A DNA stretch of 64,000 nucleotides from Nonlabens tegetincola (GCF_002954355.1 NZ_MQVV01000010.1:656887-720886), one strand, 5' to 3'; shown: positions 1 through 9,924, counted from the first letter of the stretch. Numbers and translations are program-made. The notes: a model not told the origin generated them from the letters alone.

Positions 1-165
1 AGTAAGATCTGTTGATATCGCTAGAACTGTATTACGTTCCATTGCTTCTAAGGAATCTAGCTTTCGCGAAAGCGCTATAACTTCATGTCCAGCGTTTGAA
101 AATTGTCTTACTAGTTCAAACCCAATCCCACGACTGGCGCCCGTTATAATTACTCTTTTACTCAT
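1..165 (-). CDS. SDR-family oxidoreductase, N-terminal part (cut by window edge)
   Basis: Reading from the ATG at 165 down to the edge gives 55 residues starting MSKRVIITGASRGIG. The glycine-rich TGASRGIG turn near the N-terminus is the NAD(P)-binding signature of short-chain dehydrogenases; the catalytic part lies outside the window. The start is 1 nt after the stop of the M28 peptidase gene (167-1159), so the two are probably co-transcribed. The genomic palindrome at 60-73 is read here as Leu-Ser-Arg-Lys just after the first beta-alpha unit. The substrate cannot be inferred. Confidence 0.8.
   Translation of the reverse strand, partial: MSKRVIITGASRGIGFELVRQFSNAGHEVIALSRKLDSLEAMERNTVLAISTDLT
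60..73. repeat. Dispersed palindrome GCTTTCGCGAAAGC, copy 1
   Basis: Exact 14-bp palindrome inside the partial SDR gene, read in the Leu-Ser-Arg-Lys frame. The left flank is A instead of the usual C, so the 16-bp extended form is incomplete. Confidence 0.9.
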
Positions 166-166
166 T

Positions 167-1159
167 TTAATTAAGTTGAGGTGCTGTCTTGTTTACGATG
201 TGAAAGATTCCAGGTGTTACAGCATTTATAACTTGTGCCATGTGATCTGTATTTACTAATTCTTTTTCATCACCTACTTTGTGATAATGATCAAAGTTGG
301 TAAAATCAAAGGTGCAAAAGGTTTGTGCTGGTATGTTGTGTTGCTCATAGAAAGGGTAGTTGTCTGACCTTTTAAACAAATTGAATTGCTCAGCTTGTGG
401 AAGTTTTCCAGTTACTATTTTATCACTGTTTGCGGTATTGAACAATTCACCCATGTTTGATGTGTCATAACCAGTAAGATAGGCAATGTAATCTTTGTCT
501 ACCATAGGAGTTCCTGTCATTTCAAAATTGACCATTGCCACTACGTTTACACCTTCATTTTTCATACGTGTAGCAAGATGTTTAGAACCTAAAAGGCCCA
601 TTTCTTCTGCACTGAATAAGGCGAAAATAATGGTTCGTCTATTAAAGTCTAATTGCCTGAAAATTCTAGCGATTTCCATAACAGTTGCTGTACCAGTAGC
701 ATTATCATTGGCGCCATTTGCAATTTTATCTTCACCTTGGGCATTTTTAATGATACCAATGTGATCGTAATGAGCTCCTATAACAACAACCTCATCACTA
801 AGGTTTTTGTCAGAGCCAGGTAAAATACCAACTACATTAAAGGCTTTTATAGAATCTTGAACGCTAAATGTATCAATATAACTATCGCCGTAACGCTCTA
901 GATCCATCATTGTCATTTGATCAACCAAGTAATCTGCAGCTTTTGCAATTCCAGGTGTTCCTGTCATTCTACCTTCTAATTCATCTTGTGCTAGATAGTT
1001 AACAATGTTTTCTAAATTCTCTTTTTTTGCCATCGGGATTTTAATCTCGGATAACTGTTTTACAGATTCTGCGGCTTTTTCTACAGAGGTTATTTTAGAG
1101 CTCGAGTTGCATGAGAACGTTAAAACTGTAACGACAAAAAGTAGTAATATCTTTTTCAT
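167..1159 (-). CDS. M28-family zinc aminopeptidase, lipoprotein
   Basis: The 330-residue protein has a lipoprotein signal with lipobox LTFSC (Cys17), so it is likely anchored in an envelope membrane. A PA-insert-free M28 peptidase core follows. The metal and catalytic residues are visible: H130 and D132 in AHYDHIG, D152 in GANDNATG, E185/E186 in FSAEEMG, and a late histidine in FDHYHKVG. M28 enzymes are two-zinc exopeptidases that remove N-terminal residues from peptides. It precedes the SDR gene with a 1-nt gap. The exact substrate (leucyl, glutaminyl or other) is not decidable from sequence. Confidence 0.88.
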   Translation of the reverse strand: MKKILLLFVVTVLTFSCNSSSKITSVEKAAESVKQLSEIKIPMAKKENLENIVNYLAQDELEGRMTGTPGIAKAADYLVDQMTMMDLERYGDSYIDTFSVQDSIKAFNVVGILPGSDKNLSDEVVVIGAHYDHIGIIKNAQGEDKIANGANDNATGTATVMEIARIFRQLDFNRRTIIFALFSAEEMGLLGSKHLATRMKNEGVNVVAMVNFEMTGTPMVDKDYIAYLTGYDTSNMGELFNTANSDKIVTGKLPQAEQFNLFKRSDNYPFYEQHNIPAQTFCTFDFTNFDHYHKVGDEKELVNTDHMAQVINAVTPGIFHIVNKTAPQLN

Positions 1160-1247
1160 TGGATGGTTTTGAGTGTAAAGATAATAACTTACTAAGGTTT
1201 AAAGAAAAGGGCTGAGCTGAGAAATTTTACATTAGTATGGAAAAAAT

Positions 1248-1272
1248 AAAAGCTGCTAAAATAGCAGCTTTT
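1248..1272 (-). terminator. Intrinsic terminator downstream of the amylase gene
   Basis: A perfect 10-bp stem (AAAAGCTGCT / AGCAGCTTTT) with a 5-nt loop is followed on the minus strand by a T-rich run (complement of 1241-1247). It lies about 170 nt beyond the amylase stop codon. It could end either the susCDE-amylase transcript or the candidate small RNA at 1248-1383. Confidence 0.75.
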
Positions 1273-1383
1273 AATAATCAAATGAATTATGAAATGCGTT
1301 GACTTTCCACAGATCAGTGAACTAGGGAATCGCTGCCCTGCTTCAAGCCAACAGGACACGAATTTCTTTAATTATCATTTTAT
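1248..1383 (-). ncRNA. Candidate small RNA or structured 3' UTR
   Basis: Between the amylase stop and the terminator there is no ORF but a locally GC-richer block (about 1297-1360). On the minus strand GTTGGC (1352-1347) can pair with GTCAAC (1303-1298), enclosing smaller hairpins, and the block ends in the terminator at 1248-1272. A promoter-like TTTG (1415-1412), 15-nt gap and TACTTTTT (1396-1389) lies just upstream. A flavobacterial 6S-type RNA is one possibility. A long 3' UTR of the amylase mRNA is the alternative. No sequence family was recognised. Confidence 0.3.
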
Positions 1384-1443
1384 TCTATAAAAAGTAGAAT
1401 CGATGCCTTTTCAAATCGATTAAAATCAATTTTATAGGTTTAA

Positions 1444-4179
1444 TTACTTGATATATAGTTTGTTTTGAGATATTCTTCCATTTAAACTAGCTTGAACAAA
1501 GTATAGTCCAGATTTAAGATCAGAGATATCATAATTTATAGTTTCATGCTCAAATGTTTTCACTACCTGACCTAATGTGTTATAGATTATTACTTGGTCT
1601 ATTTCAGTATCGCTTTGAATGTTGAAACTACTTTGAGCTGGATTAGGGTAAATAATGAAAGACGATTTTAACTGTTCCTGAACTTCTTCATTACTCAACG
1701 GATTATTAAGAGGAGTTGTGGTGTACAATTTGTACTCTCCAGGTTGCAATGAAATTCCAGTAGTAGTATTAGTAACGTTCACAACCGCATTGTTATTGAA
1801 GTAATCATACCAAACTCCTGTTTGTTGAAAATTAGGATTTGCTGTTTGCGCAGTTACTGCAAAATTTGCTAGAACTACTGCATCAAAATTAGGTCCATTT
1901 AAATTGATGGTTTTAACCAGCCCAGAAACATTTAAGTTATTGTTTGTATTGTTAAAAGTTTCAGGATATAAGGTTTTAAAGTTTATAAATGTAGCTGTTG
2001 CATCATATACGTCTAATCGATCCTGGTCAGTATCGTATCCTAATGTCCAAGCTACTGGTTTGCGACCTGTTCTACCATTTTGGTCTATGTCAATTTCATA
2101 TCCTAGCTCACCAAATTGCCAAAGCATTTTAGGTCCAGGAATGCTGTAAAGAATTGCTGAAATGGCTTCTTGTCTATCCAATGCTACAGGAACATTTTGA
2201 ACGTTATGAGAAGAGTTTGCAGCATTACCAAATTGTAAGTTTTTATACATTAATCGTTGCTCGTCGTGACTCTCTGCATAGGCTATAAGATGCTGGTCAT
2301 TGAAACTTCTTGATGTGTAATAACTTCTAAAGACATTGGAATTAGATGAGAATCCCATGCTGTTTTGATTGAATTCGTCGGTCATTTTTCCCCAAAGCAT
2401 AAATCCATCATTGGCTAGTGCGGCTTCCTCATTTTGTCCTCCTAAGTGTTCAAGAATCATGTATATGTCGTTAGAATTATTGTTCCAGATAGTATTCTTA
2501 TAATCATTCAGAATATTGACTCTACTTTGGTCATAAGCATTCCAAGCACCAATATTTCCTAGGGTATTGTTTTGGGTAAAACCTTTAGATAAATCAAATC
2601 TAAAACCGTCAATTTTATATTCATCTATCCAATATTGTAGGGTTTGTTTAACGTAGTCTCTAGTCCAATTACTTTCATGATTGAAATCATATCCTACATT
2701 GAAATCGTGTCTAGCAGTCGGATTTAAATAGGGATTATTTGCTGCTGGTCTAAAATTTGCTTGATCCCACCACATTTGACATAGTGGGCTTTGAGAGAAG
2801 GCATGATTATAAACAACATCTAGTATAACAGCGATACCTTTTGAATGACATAAATCTACCAGTTCCTTAAATTTTACAGGAGTTCCGTAGGTTTTATCAA
2901 TAGCCATGTGGAACTTAGGGTTGTAACCCCAACTATCTGCTCCTTCAAATTCATTTAGGGGCATGAATTGAAGAGCATTAATACCTAAATCGGCTAGGTA
3001 ATCTATTCTATTAATTATTTCTTGGTAGCTATCGTTTTCAGAAAAATCTCGTACCAAAATTTCATAAATAACTAAATTTTCTTGATCTGGACGTTGAAAA
3101 TTAGTCACATTCCAATTATAAGGAGTAGCTTGATAGGTCCATAGCGATATATCTCCTGTAGTCTCTCCCGTAGGATAAGGATAAATGTTATCAAAATTAC
3201 CAGGCTTAATGAATTGGTCAAATCCATTATCCAGAATCAAACGACTATATGGATCGGCTATCTTAATACTGTAATCTACTAAGTATTGATAGGCAAACTC
3301 AGTTCCTGCAGAAAACTGTGTAGAAGGAACGGTAACCCAAAAATAATCACCATCCTTATTCATTTGATAAGGAAGATCCAAATCCCAATTGCTGAAGCTT
3401 CCTAAAAGCATTACATCTGTTTTGCCTGGTGCTGCTAATAAGAAAGTAACACTACCGTCCGCATTTTCATTCACACCGTTTTTCAATCCTGCTGGTCTAG
3501 CAATACTTTGTGTAGTATTTGGTACATAAACCGATACTTGATCGGTAACTGTTGTTGTTCCATTATCTGCATTAACTGCAATTGTGTAATTGCCTGGATT
3601 TGAAAATGTGTATGAAGTAGAAATACTAGAACCACTTGTTGTCGCTACACTATTTCCATTTACGGCAAGATCTAATGTTGCGTTTTGGGTACAGTCTGCA
3701 CTTAGGTTTATGGTTTGGTTTAAATTTATAATCTCACCGTCCTGTGGGCTGGTGATTGAAGTGTTTAAACCAGGTAGGAAAACGTCTATAAAAATATCGG
3801 GTGATGTTTGATTAGTTCCTGCAGCGTTTCTTATAACCAGACAAATTTCTGAGATTACGTCTCCTGGCTGTGCGTTGTAAAAAGTTTCTAAAGTTCCTGG
3901 TAAGGTTGCTTGATACATGTTACCGCCAGTATTGACAAACTGTGGTTGAGCAGTGTTGTCACCCCAGTTTCCTACTACATTGGACCAGCGTGTTCCATTA
4001 ATGTTGGCTCCTGTGTGAGCATAAAAATTTCCAGATTCGTTTTCTAAAGGAGTTCCTGTTGCATCAAATATTAGTGTTACTTGATCTTGTTGTGTAGGTA
4101 TTGATGGGTTTGTGGTTACTTGCGCTTTCGCGAAAGCGAACCCAAAAATCACAGCTAATAAAAGGTAAAAGTTTTTCAT
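1444..4179 (-). CDS. Secreted multidomain GH13 alpha-amylase with T9SS sorting domain
   Basis: The ATG at 4179 (911 residues) fits best because it begins a clean signal peptide (MKNFYLLL...FAFAKA, cleaved before Gln). An in-frame TTG 18 nt upstream is less likely. Order: N-terminal beta domain (~20-145), Ig-like domain (~145-225), CBM48-like domain (~235-330), GH13 barrel, and a C-terminal domain starting YPNPAQSSF that is typical of type A T9SS cargo. GH13 motifs: DVVYNH (D454), DGFRFD (nucleophile D529), acid/base E577 in ILEHLG, and D639 in ESHDEQR. It should hydrolyse starch outside the cell. It follows susE after a hairpin, as last gene of the susCDE operon. A palindrome copy encodes the signal-cleavage region. 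Confidence 0.9.
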   Translation of the reverse strand: MKNFYLLLAVIFGFAFAKAQVTTNPSIPTQQDQVTLIFDATGTPLENESGNFYAHTGANINGTRWSNVVGNWGDNTAQPQFVNTGGNMYQATLPGTLETFYNAQPGDVISEICLVIRNAAGTNQTSPDIFIDVFLPGLNTSITSPQDGEIINLNQTINLSADCTQNATLDLAVNGNSVATTSGSSISTSYTFSNPGNYTIAVNADNGTTTVTDQVSVYVPNTTQSIARPAGLKNGVNENADGSVTFLLAAPGKTDVMLLGSFSNWDLDLPYQMNKDGDYFWVTVPSTQFSAGTEFAYQYLVDYSIKIADPYSRLILDNGFDQFIKPGNFDNIYPYPTGETTGDISLWTYQATPYNWNVTNFQRPDQENLVIYEILVRDFSENDSYQEIINRIDYLADLGINALQFMPLNEFEGADSWGYNPKFHMAIDKTYGTPVKFKELVDLCHSKGIAVILDVVYNHAFSQSPLCQMWWDQANFRPAANNPYLNPTARHDFNVGYDFNHESNWTRDYVKQTLQYWIDEYKIDGFRFDLSKGFTQNNTLGNIGAWNAYDQSRVNILNDYKNTIWNNNSNDIYMILEHLGGQNEEAALANDGFMLWGKMTDEFNQNSMGFSSNSNVFRSYYTSRSFNDQHLIAYAESHDEQRLMYKNLQFGNAANSSHNVQNVPVALDRQEAISAILYSIPGPKMLWQFGELGYEIDIDQNGRTGRKPVAWTLGYDTDQDRLDVYDATATFINFKTLYPETFNNTNNNLNVSGLVKTINLNGPNFDAVVLANFAVTAQTANPNFQQTGVWYDYFNNNAVVNVTNTTTGISLQPGEYKLYTTTPLNNPLSNEEVQEQLKSSFIIYPNPAQSSFNIQSDTEIDQVIIYNTLGQVVKTFEHETINYDISDLKSGLYFVQASLNGRISQNKLYIK
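4124..4137. repeat. Dispersed palindrome, copy 2
   Basis: Exact copy inside the amylase signal peptide, read as Ala-Phe-Ala-Lys-Ala. It supplies the small residues at the expected signal peptidase I site. Flanked by C and G (full 16-bp form). Confidence 0.9.
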
Positions 4180-4198
4180 AGAATTAATCGTTATCAAA

Positions 4199-4222
4199 AA
4201 AGGGCTGTATAAACAGCCCTTT
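4199..4222 (-). terminator. Terminator/attenuator between susE and the amylase gene
   Basis: A 10-bp stem AAAGGGCTGT / ACAGCCCTTT with loop ATAA, followed on the minus strand by a T-run and located 20 nt after the susE stop codon. Because the amylase start (4179) is only 20 nt further on with little room for its own promoter, read-through probably sets the ratio of amylase to SusCDE. Confidence 0.7.
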
Positions 4223-4242
4223 TAAGTTATAAATAAACATGA

Positions 4243-5361
4243 TTATCTAACAGGAATTAAGATATAACGTCCATCTAAGTCATTAAAATAGATATCGTAT
4301 GTTCCTGGCTCAACAGGAATGTTAGGCCCGTCTTGAGTACCTTGACCTGTAAGTTCAGTATCAGAACCCCAGTTAACAGCCCAGTCATCATTTGCACGGA
4401 ACTTCATAAAACCACTGATTAAACTTACGTTTGTGATGCTCCATTTATGAGGATCAAATGTGCTTTGAACCATATCTGTGTCAGATCCCCATCCTGTAGG
4501 AGTTCCATCTCCAATTATTCCTACCGAAGTATAGGTAGTTGCACTTGCTCCATTTGCATTAGGGGCAATACTGAAACTTGAAGATCCTTGAGATGAGTTA
4601 GTTACACCTGTAATGTCGATAGTGAAATCGTAGTAACCATCTGCTGGAATTGAGAATACTCCTGGATCAGATCCAGCACCATCGTTAAGACCTACAGCTC
4701 CATTGCTTTCACCATATTGTGGTTGCCAGAAGCCAGGTGAAGTTAAAATTTTAAAAGCATCACCTACAAAGTATCCTGAATAATAGAAAACGTTGTCGTT
4801 TGCTGGATCTCTGTAAAGAGCAGGATTATCATTATCATTATTCCATCCTGGGGCAGTTGCTGCACCTACTAGATATAAGTCTGTAAATGGGTATGCAGAA
4901 AATGGAGTAATAATTGCATTCACTAAATTTGAAATAACAGGTTCAACAGCAGGATCTGCTACTGATGCTACTAATCTGATAGAATAGTTTCCTGGTGTAG
5001 CATGTTCACCACCTAGTTGAGTTGCGGCATTATTTAAAGTGCTGTACAGAATGGCTAAATTGTTCTCAGTAGTAGAGCCTATTACTTCTGGTGCACTAAA
5101 ATCACCGTTTTCCACGTCCATTTGTAACTCGTAATTAACCTGAACTGGAACTTCCATTTCTAAATCATTCCAAACAAATCTTTCTGCTAGAGTATTACCG
5201 TTTGTTTCTGTAACTTCAAAGTTGACAACGTCTGGCGACAGCATTACTTCTCCGCTAGGAGCAGTATTGATTGTGAATTCTTCACTGTCATTATCTTCAC
5301 ATGATATGATTCCTGCAATGGCAAGGAATGCAAACATTATAACTGATATTTTTTTCATCAT
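4243..5361 (-). CDS. susE: SusE-family outer-membrane starch-binding lipoprotein
   Basis: 372 residues with a lipoprotein signal (lipobox IISC, Cys21), an N-terminal SusE domain and two later starch-binding beta modules rich in Trp and Gly (around 155-265 and 275-370). SusE/F proteins sit on the cell surface and hold maltooligosaccharides next to SusCD without cutting them. The gene follows susD by 15 nt, the usual operon order. Two ATG codons in tandem (5361 and 5358) are equally possible starts. The C-terminus IPVR is normal for the family. Confidence 0.88.
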   Translation of the reverse strand: MMKKISVIMFAFLAIAGIISCEDNDSEEFTINTAPSGEVMLSPDVVNFEVTETNGNTLAERFVWNDLEMEVPVQVNYELQMDVENGDFSAPEVIGSTTENNLAILYSTLNNAATQLGGEHATPGNYSIRLVASVADPAVEPVISNLVNAIITPFSAYPFTDLYLVGAATAPGWNNDNDNPALYRDPANDNVFYYSGYFVGDAFKILTSPGFWQPQYGESNGAVGLNDGAGSDPGVFSIPADGYYDFTIDITGVTNSSQGSSSFSIAPNANGASATTYTSVGIIGDGTPTGWGSDTDMVQSTFDPHKWSITNVSLISGFMKFRANDDWAVNWGSDTELTGQGTQDGPNIPVEPGTYDIYFNDLDGRYILIPVR

Positions 5362-5376
5362 TAATTATATTAAAGG

Positions 5377-6972
5377 TTAGTAACCTGGATTTTGGTTTAA
5401 ATTAGGGTTAAGACTTACTTCTTGAGCAGGTATAGGAAGAATGTTTCTAAATGGAGCTGTCGTCGTTCCACTTTGTACGTTTCCTTTCCAAGTCCAAACT
5501 TTTCCTGTAGTAAATTGGTTAAAACGAATTAAATCTTGTCTTCTGTGAGTTTCCCAGTGTAATTCTCTGGCTCTTTCATCAAGAAGGAAATCTAAATCTA
5601 TATTGCTCGCGCTTATGTTACCGCTTGTATTTCCATAAGCTCGCTCTCTAAGTTGGTTTATATATCCTTCAGCAGTGTTGATGTCACCACCAGAACCACC
5701 TCTTACAACTGCTTCGGCATACATCAAATACGCATCTGCTAGTCGGTAAACAGGGAAATCGATATCAACAAAGTCGCCAACTGGATCACTACCTGCCACA
5801 CCATTTACTGTAACATTACGGAATTTTTCAATGGCATAACCATCTTTGAATCTTCCAACATCTTGAATTTCTAATTCTTGATCATCGGTAAAGAATGCCT
5901 CGCGGCCATCAGCGCTATTTTCCATTCCAGGAAACAATTCAACAAATTCTTTTGTGGTTCTTATTCCACCCCAACCACCATTCACACCAAAGTTGGCAGC
6001 ATTCATATCACCACCTATAGGCGCATGAGTAAGGTAAGTAGTACCTCCAAAGGTTTGAGTGTTTAATCCATCAAAATTGATGGTCCAAATAAATTCATTT
6101 TGGCTACCATTTGAATTGTTGTCTGCAAGAAACAAGTTATGATAAGGGTCTGAAGGAATTGAATAGCCAGCTCCAATTACTTTGTTAAGTTGAATAATGG
6201 CGTCATCATATCGTGCATTACCAGTATAAACTTCACTATTCAAATAAATTTTAGCTAGTGTCATCCAAAGAGCTCCCTTATCTGCTCTTCCATATTCATT
6301 AGCTCTAGCATCAACCATTTGATCTTCAATAGCAACTAATTCGGATTCAATGAAGTCAAATAACTCTGTTCTTGACAATACTGGAGGAAAAGCCGCTGGA
6401 TCGCTATTCTCATCTGTAAAAGGCATTTGACCAAAAAGGTCCATACCGTGATAATAGGAGTAAGCTCTTAAGAATCTTGCCTCTGCTCTGTATTCAGCAA
6501 CATCAGCTCTTAAGTCTGCAGGAATGTTGTATTCGTCCAGTTTAGCATCGGTACTAAGTCTTAGGAACTCATTACAAACTGCTATTTGGTAATTAATTCT
6601 TGAGAACATGGCGTTGATAAATTCATTACCATCTGTCCATACATGCCAGTGTAGATCCTTAATCGTACCATCGTTCCATGCGATTATAGCTTCATCAGTA
6701 GTTAGCTCTTGCATGTTCCAATATAATCTTAGGTAATTTGAAAAACCACCATCGATACCACTAATATCAGCGTCACCATCTCCACCTGCTTGCCCACCAA
6801 CTGCTAACCCGGCATAAGCCTTTGCAATTAGTCCTCGGTAAGTTGCAGGATCTTGAAATAGCTGTTGTTCTGTCAATCTGTTATCTCTAGGCTCTACTGT
6901 CAAAGCATCATCACATGCAGTGAAAGCTAGCATTCCTACAAATAACAAGATTATCGATTTGTACATTTTCAT
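5377..6972 (-). CDS. susD: RagB/SusD-family glycan-binding lipoprotein
   Basis: 531 residues, lipobox AFTAC (Cys20), then the TPR-rich SusD fold with the C-terminal ending LNPNLNQNPGY that is typical of flavobacterial SusD proteins. SusD caps the SusC barrel on the outer face and binds the oligosaccharide. The gene starts 17 nt after the susC stop codon. An alternative ATG two codons in is possible. The adjacent amylase, maltose phosphorylase and GH13 genes point to maltodextrin as ligand. Confidence 0.93.
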   Translation of the reverse strand: MKMYKSIILLFVGMLAFTACDDALTVEPRDNRLTEQQLFQDPATYRGLIAKAYAGLAVGGQAGGDGDADISGIDGGFSNYLRLYWNMQELTTDEAIIAWNDGTIKDLHWHVWTDGNEFINAMFSRINYQIAVCNEFLRLSTDAKLDEYNIPADLRADVAEYRAEARFLRAYSYYHGMDLFGQMPFTDENSDPAAFPPVLSRTELFDFIESELVAIEDQMVDARANEYGRADKGALWMTLAKIYLNSEVYTGNARYDDAIIQLNKVIGAGYSIPSDPYHNLFLADNNSNGSQNEFIWTINFDGLNTQTFGGTTYLTHAPIGGDMNAANFGVNGGWGGIRTTKEFVELFPGMENSADGREAFFTDDQELEIQDVGRFKDGYAIEKFRNVTVNGVAGSDPVGDFVDIDFPVYRLADAYLMYAEAVVRGGSGGDINTAEGYINQLRERAYGNTSGNISASNIDLDFLLDERARELHWETHRRQDLIRFNQFTTGKVWTWKGNVQSGTTTAPFRNILPIPAQEVSLNPNLNQNPGY

Positions 6973-6989
6973 ATTCTTGCTTTATTGAG

Positions 6990-9875
6990 TTATTTAATAT
7001 TGAAGTTTAATCCAAAAATCAAACCTCTGTTTCTTGGAAATAAATTGTTATCTATACCACCGAATACTTCAGGATCTATCCCATCGTAATCTGTAATTAC
7101 AAATAAATTAGTACCTGTAACAGAAGCTCTTACATCAACTTTGTCGCCTGGGAAGTTGTATCCTAACGAAATGTTATCCAATTTTAAGAAATCAGCTTTT
7201 TGAACGTAGTAATCTGAAAACAAGCGTTGTTGACTAAATTCTGTGTTTTGAATATCAGTCGGTGAATTTAGATAAATAGGGTTCTGAGTGTTGCTTGGGA
7301 AAACGCTACCAAAGTTTGCTGCATTTGACGCTACGTTGTTGTAGTTATAACCTCCGGCAGCACCTCTGAAAGTAAAGTTTAAGTCAAAGTTTTTATAGTT
7401 TACTCTAGATGAAAAACCATAGTAAACATCGTGGTTAGCTTTTTTATATCTTATACGATCAGCATCGTTGATAATTCCGTTTTGATCAACGTCTACAAAA
7501 ACTCCATCTAAAGGATTACCATCTTGATCGTACACTTGACGGAATACATGGAAGGTAGTTGGGTCTGATCCTACAGCCCATTCTTGAATGTTATTACCTG
7601 TTCCACCAGATATTCCACCTACTTGTACAGGTTCATTGGTCGCACCAGCTAGGTCTGTAATTTCAATTTCTTGGAAAGTAACATTACCACTAACATTCCA
7701 ATTAAAGTTTTCATTGCGTATTACGTCAAGTGCTGCACTAGCTTCAATACCTCTACTCAATGTAGATCCTGCGTTTTGAAAACTACCATTCTCTAATCCA
7801 CCAGCTGGTAGAGGTCCAAATAAAAGAAGGTCACTAGTTTCTCGATAGAATGCATCAACCGTACCAGTTAAACGGTCATCAAAGAATCCTAGATCGATAC
7901 CAACGTTATACTGATCGGTTGTTTCCCATTTAAGATCAATAGCTCCTTCAGGACGTATAGTTTGTACAAAATCATTCCCAAACTGTACTTGTGCTTGATT
8001 TTGACCTGGAGTAAATACAGATAAAAAGGCAAATGACACAGGAATATCTTGTTGTCCAGTTTGTCCATAGCCACCACGAATCTTAAGTCTTGAAATAACT
8101 CCACTATTTTGAACAAAATCAGTATTAGTTAATTTAATAGCAGCATTGGCACCATAAAAGTTTGCCCAACGGTTGTTTTCTGAAAATCGTGAACTTCCGT
8201 TTCTAGAGTAACTACCAGATAAAATTAAAAGATCTTTAATGTCGAATGTAGCACGAGCAAAACCCGTTACCAAGGTAGTTTCATTTACTGAGAAAGGATT
8301 GTCTTGAAATCCGGTGTTTGTAAGTGTTCTACCACCATCAGCACGATAGAAGTCCTGATAACTACCACCTATAGTAAGATCCATTTTTGTGTCAATTGCA
8401 TCAATAGCTCGTTTATAATCTAAGCGACCATCAAGCAATTGGTTTCTTCTTATCCCATTGTTGTAATTTTGACTTGCAAATCTGAAACCAGCTCCAGAAT
8501 TAGCATCTCTTATAGAATAACTATCGTATTCATTGTAATCGATACCTGCGTTACCTACAAACCTTAAACCTGGGATTTGGCTGATTTTATAATCTAAGTT
8601 CATGTTTAAACGAGCTTGTGAATTGTCATTTTGAGCATCCAAGCTATTTAATAAACCTAATGGGTTACGAGGCGCATTTGGTTCTGGACCAGAATCGTTA
8701 GTGAATTCAAAATAACCACCATAAATATCATTACCACTAAAGATAGGTTGAGTAGGGTCAAAAACCACCGCAGCACCTACAGCTCCAGCATCAGCAAATC
8801 GGCGTTCCTCTTGAGATAGTTGTGATGTGAACGTTAGTTTTATGTCATTGTTAAATCTATGAACTGCGTTTAGACTCAAAGACAATCTTTCGTATCCAGA
8901 TCTTAAAAGAGTACCATTCTCATTAGTATAACCTAATGACGCACGTACTGAGGTTTTTTCAAAACCCTTTTCAGCTGTTATATTGTGAACAGCTCTAGTT
9001 GCGTTTTGATAAATGGCGTTTTGCCAGTCTGTATTTGCATCACCTAGTATTGATGTATCACGACCTTCATCCTCTACCAATTGTCTGAATTCTGTTGCAT
9101 CTAGTACTTCAATATAATTTTGCACCTTTTCAACAGCATATTGAACTCCATATGATAATCTTAAATCGCTATTAAGTTTAGCTTTTTTAGTAGTTATCAG
9201 GATTACACCATTTGATGCTCTATTACCATAAATGGCCGTTGCACTGGCATCTTTAAGAATAGTAAATGATTCAATATCATTTGGGTTAATAGAATTAAGA
9301 TTTGCATTTTGTTGATCTAGTGGAACACCATCAACTACTATAAGAGCATCTGCATTTCCTCCAAGTGTAGAACCTGGGCGTACTCTTATAACTGGTCCAT
9401 CTCCAGGACTACCACTAGCGGCTGTTACTTGTACACCAGCTGCCTTACCAGCAATTAATTGTCCCGGTGAAACAATGGCACCTTTATTAAATTCTTCTGA
9501 GTCTACAGTAGTTTGAGCTGCGGTAACATTAGCTTTTGTAGTACTACCGTATCCTATTAAAACTACAGTGTCTAATTCTGAAGGACTTTCCTCCAACGCT
9601 GCATTGATGGTCGATTGACCGGTGTAAGCTACACTTTGCGAGGTGTAACCCAGGTAAGTGAAAACGATAACTGCTCCATCGCTCACATTATTAAGGGTGT
9701 AATTTCCATCAAAGTCGGTAGAGGTTCCATTTTGTGTACCTTCTACGACAACCGATGCTCCTAAAATTGGGAGTCCGGTTTGAGCATCTGTAACTTTCCC
9801 TTTTACAGCGCTTTGTGCTAGCGCAATAATTGGAAACAATAGGGCAAGTAATGCTATTTTAAAATTTCTAATCAT
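6990..9875 (-). CDS. susC: SusC-family TonB-dependent outer-membrane transporter
   Basis: 961 residues: signal peptide ending IIALAQ, a carboxypeptidase-D regulatory-like domain (~20-100, VKGKVTDAQTG...), a TonB plug (~110-230) containing the family hallmark RASNGVILITTKK, then a long beta-barrel ending in FGLNFNIK with a terminal aromatic-rich strand. It imports maltooligosaccharides across the outer membrane using TonB energy. It is the first gene of the minus-strand operon and diverges from the LacI gene across a region with LacI-like operators (9946-9984). Confidence 0.94.
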   Translation of the reverse strand: MIRNFKIALLALLFPIIALAQSAVKGKVTDAQTGLPILGASVVVEGTQNGTSTDFDGNYTLNNVSDGAVIVFTYLGYTSQSVAYTGQSTINAALEESPSELDTVVLIGYGSTTKANVTAAQTTVDSEEFNKGAIVSPGQLIAGKAAGVQVTAASGSPGDGPVIRVRPGSTLGGNADALIVVDGVPLDQQNANLNSINPNDIESFTILKDASATAIYGNRASNGVILITTKKAKLNSDLRLSYGVQYAVEKVQNYIEVLDATEFRQLVEDEGRDTSILGDANTDWQNAIYQNATRAVHNITAEKGFEKTSVRASLGYTNENGTLLRSGYERLSLSLNAVHRFNNDIKLTFTSQLSQEERRFADAGAVGAAVVFDPTQPIFSGNDIYGGYFEFTNDSGPEPNAPRNPLGLLNSLDAQNDNSQARLNMNLDYKISQIPGLRFVGNAGIDYNEYDSYSIRDANSGAGFRFASQNYNNGIRRNQLLDGRLDYKRAIDAIDTKMDLTIGGSYQDFYRADGGRTLTNTGFQDNPFSVNETTLVTGFARATFDIKDLLILSGSYSRNGSSRFSENNRWANFYGANAAIKLTNTDFVQNSGVISRLKIRGGYGQTGQQDIPVSFAFLSVFTPGQNQAQVQFGNDFVQTIRPEGAIDLKWETTDQYNVGIDLGFFDDRLTGTVDAFYRETSDLLLFGPLPAGGLENGSFQNAGSTLSRGIEASAALDVIRNENFNWNVSGNVTFQEIEITDLAGATNEPVQVGGISGGTGNNIQEWAVGSDPTTFHVFRQVYDQDGNPLDGVFVDVDQNGIINDADRIRYKKANHDVYYGFSSRVNYKNFDLNFTFRGAAGGYNYNNVASNAANFGSVFPSNTQNPIYLNSPTDIQNTEFSQQRLFSDYYVQKADFLKLDNISLGYNFPGDKVDVRASVTGTNLFVITDYDGIDPEVFGGIDNNLFPRNRGLIFGLNFNIK

Positions 9876-9924
9876 GAATAATGGTTTGAATTAGTATTGA
9901 ATCTTCTTCACACACGCCACGAAA

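Noticed and set aside
7889..8116. 75-codon ORF inside the susC gene
   Set aside because: It lies on the same strand but in another frame of a long, clearly recognisable TonB-dependent transporter; its protein has no family features.
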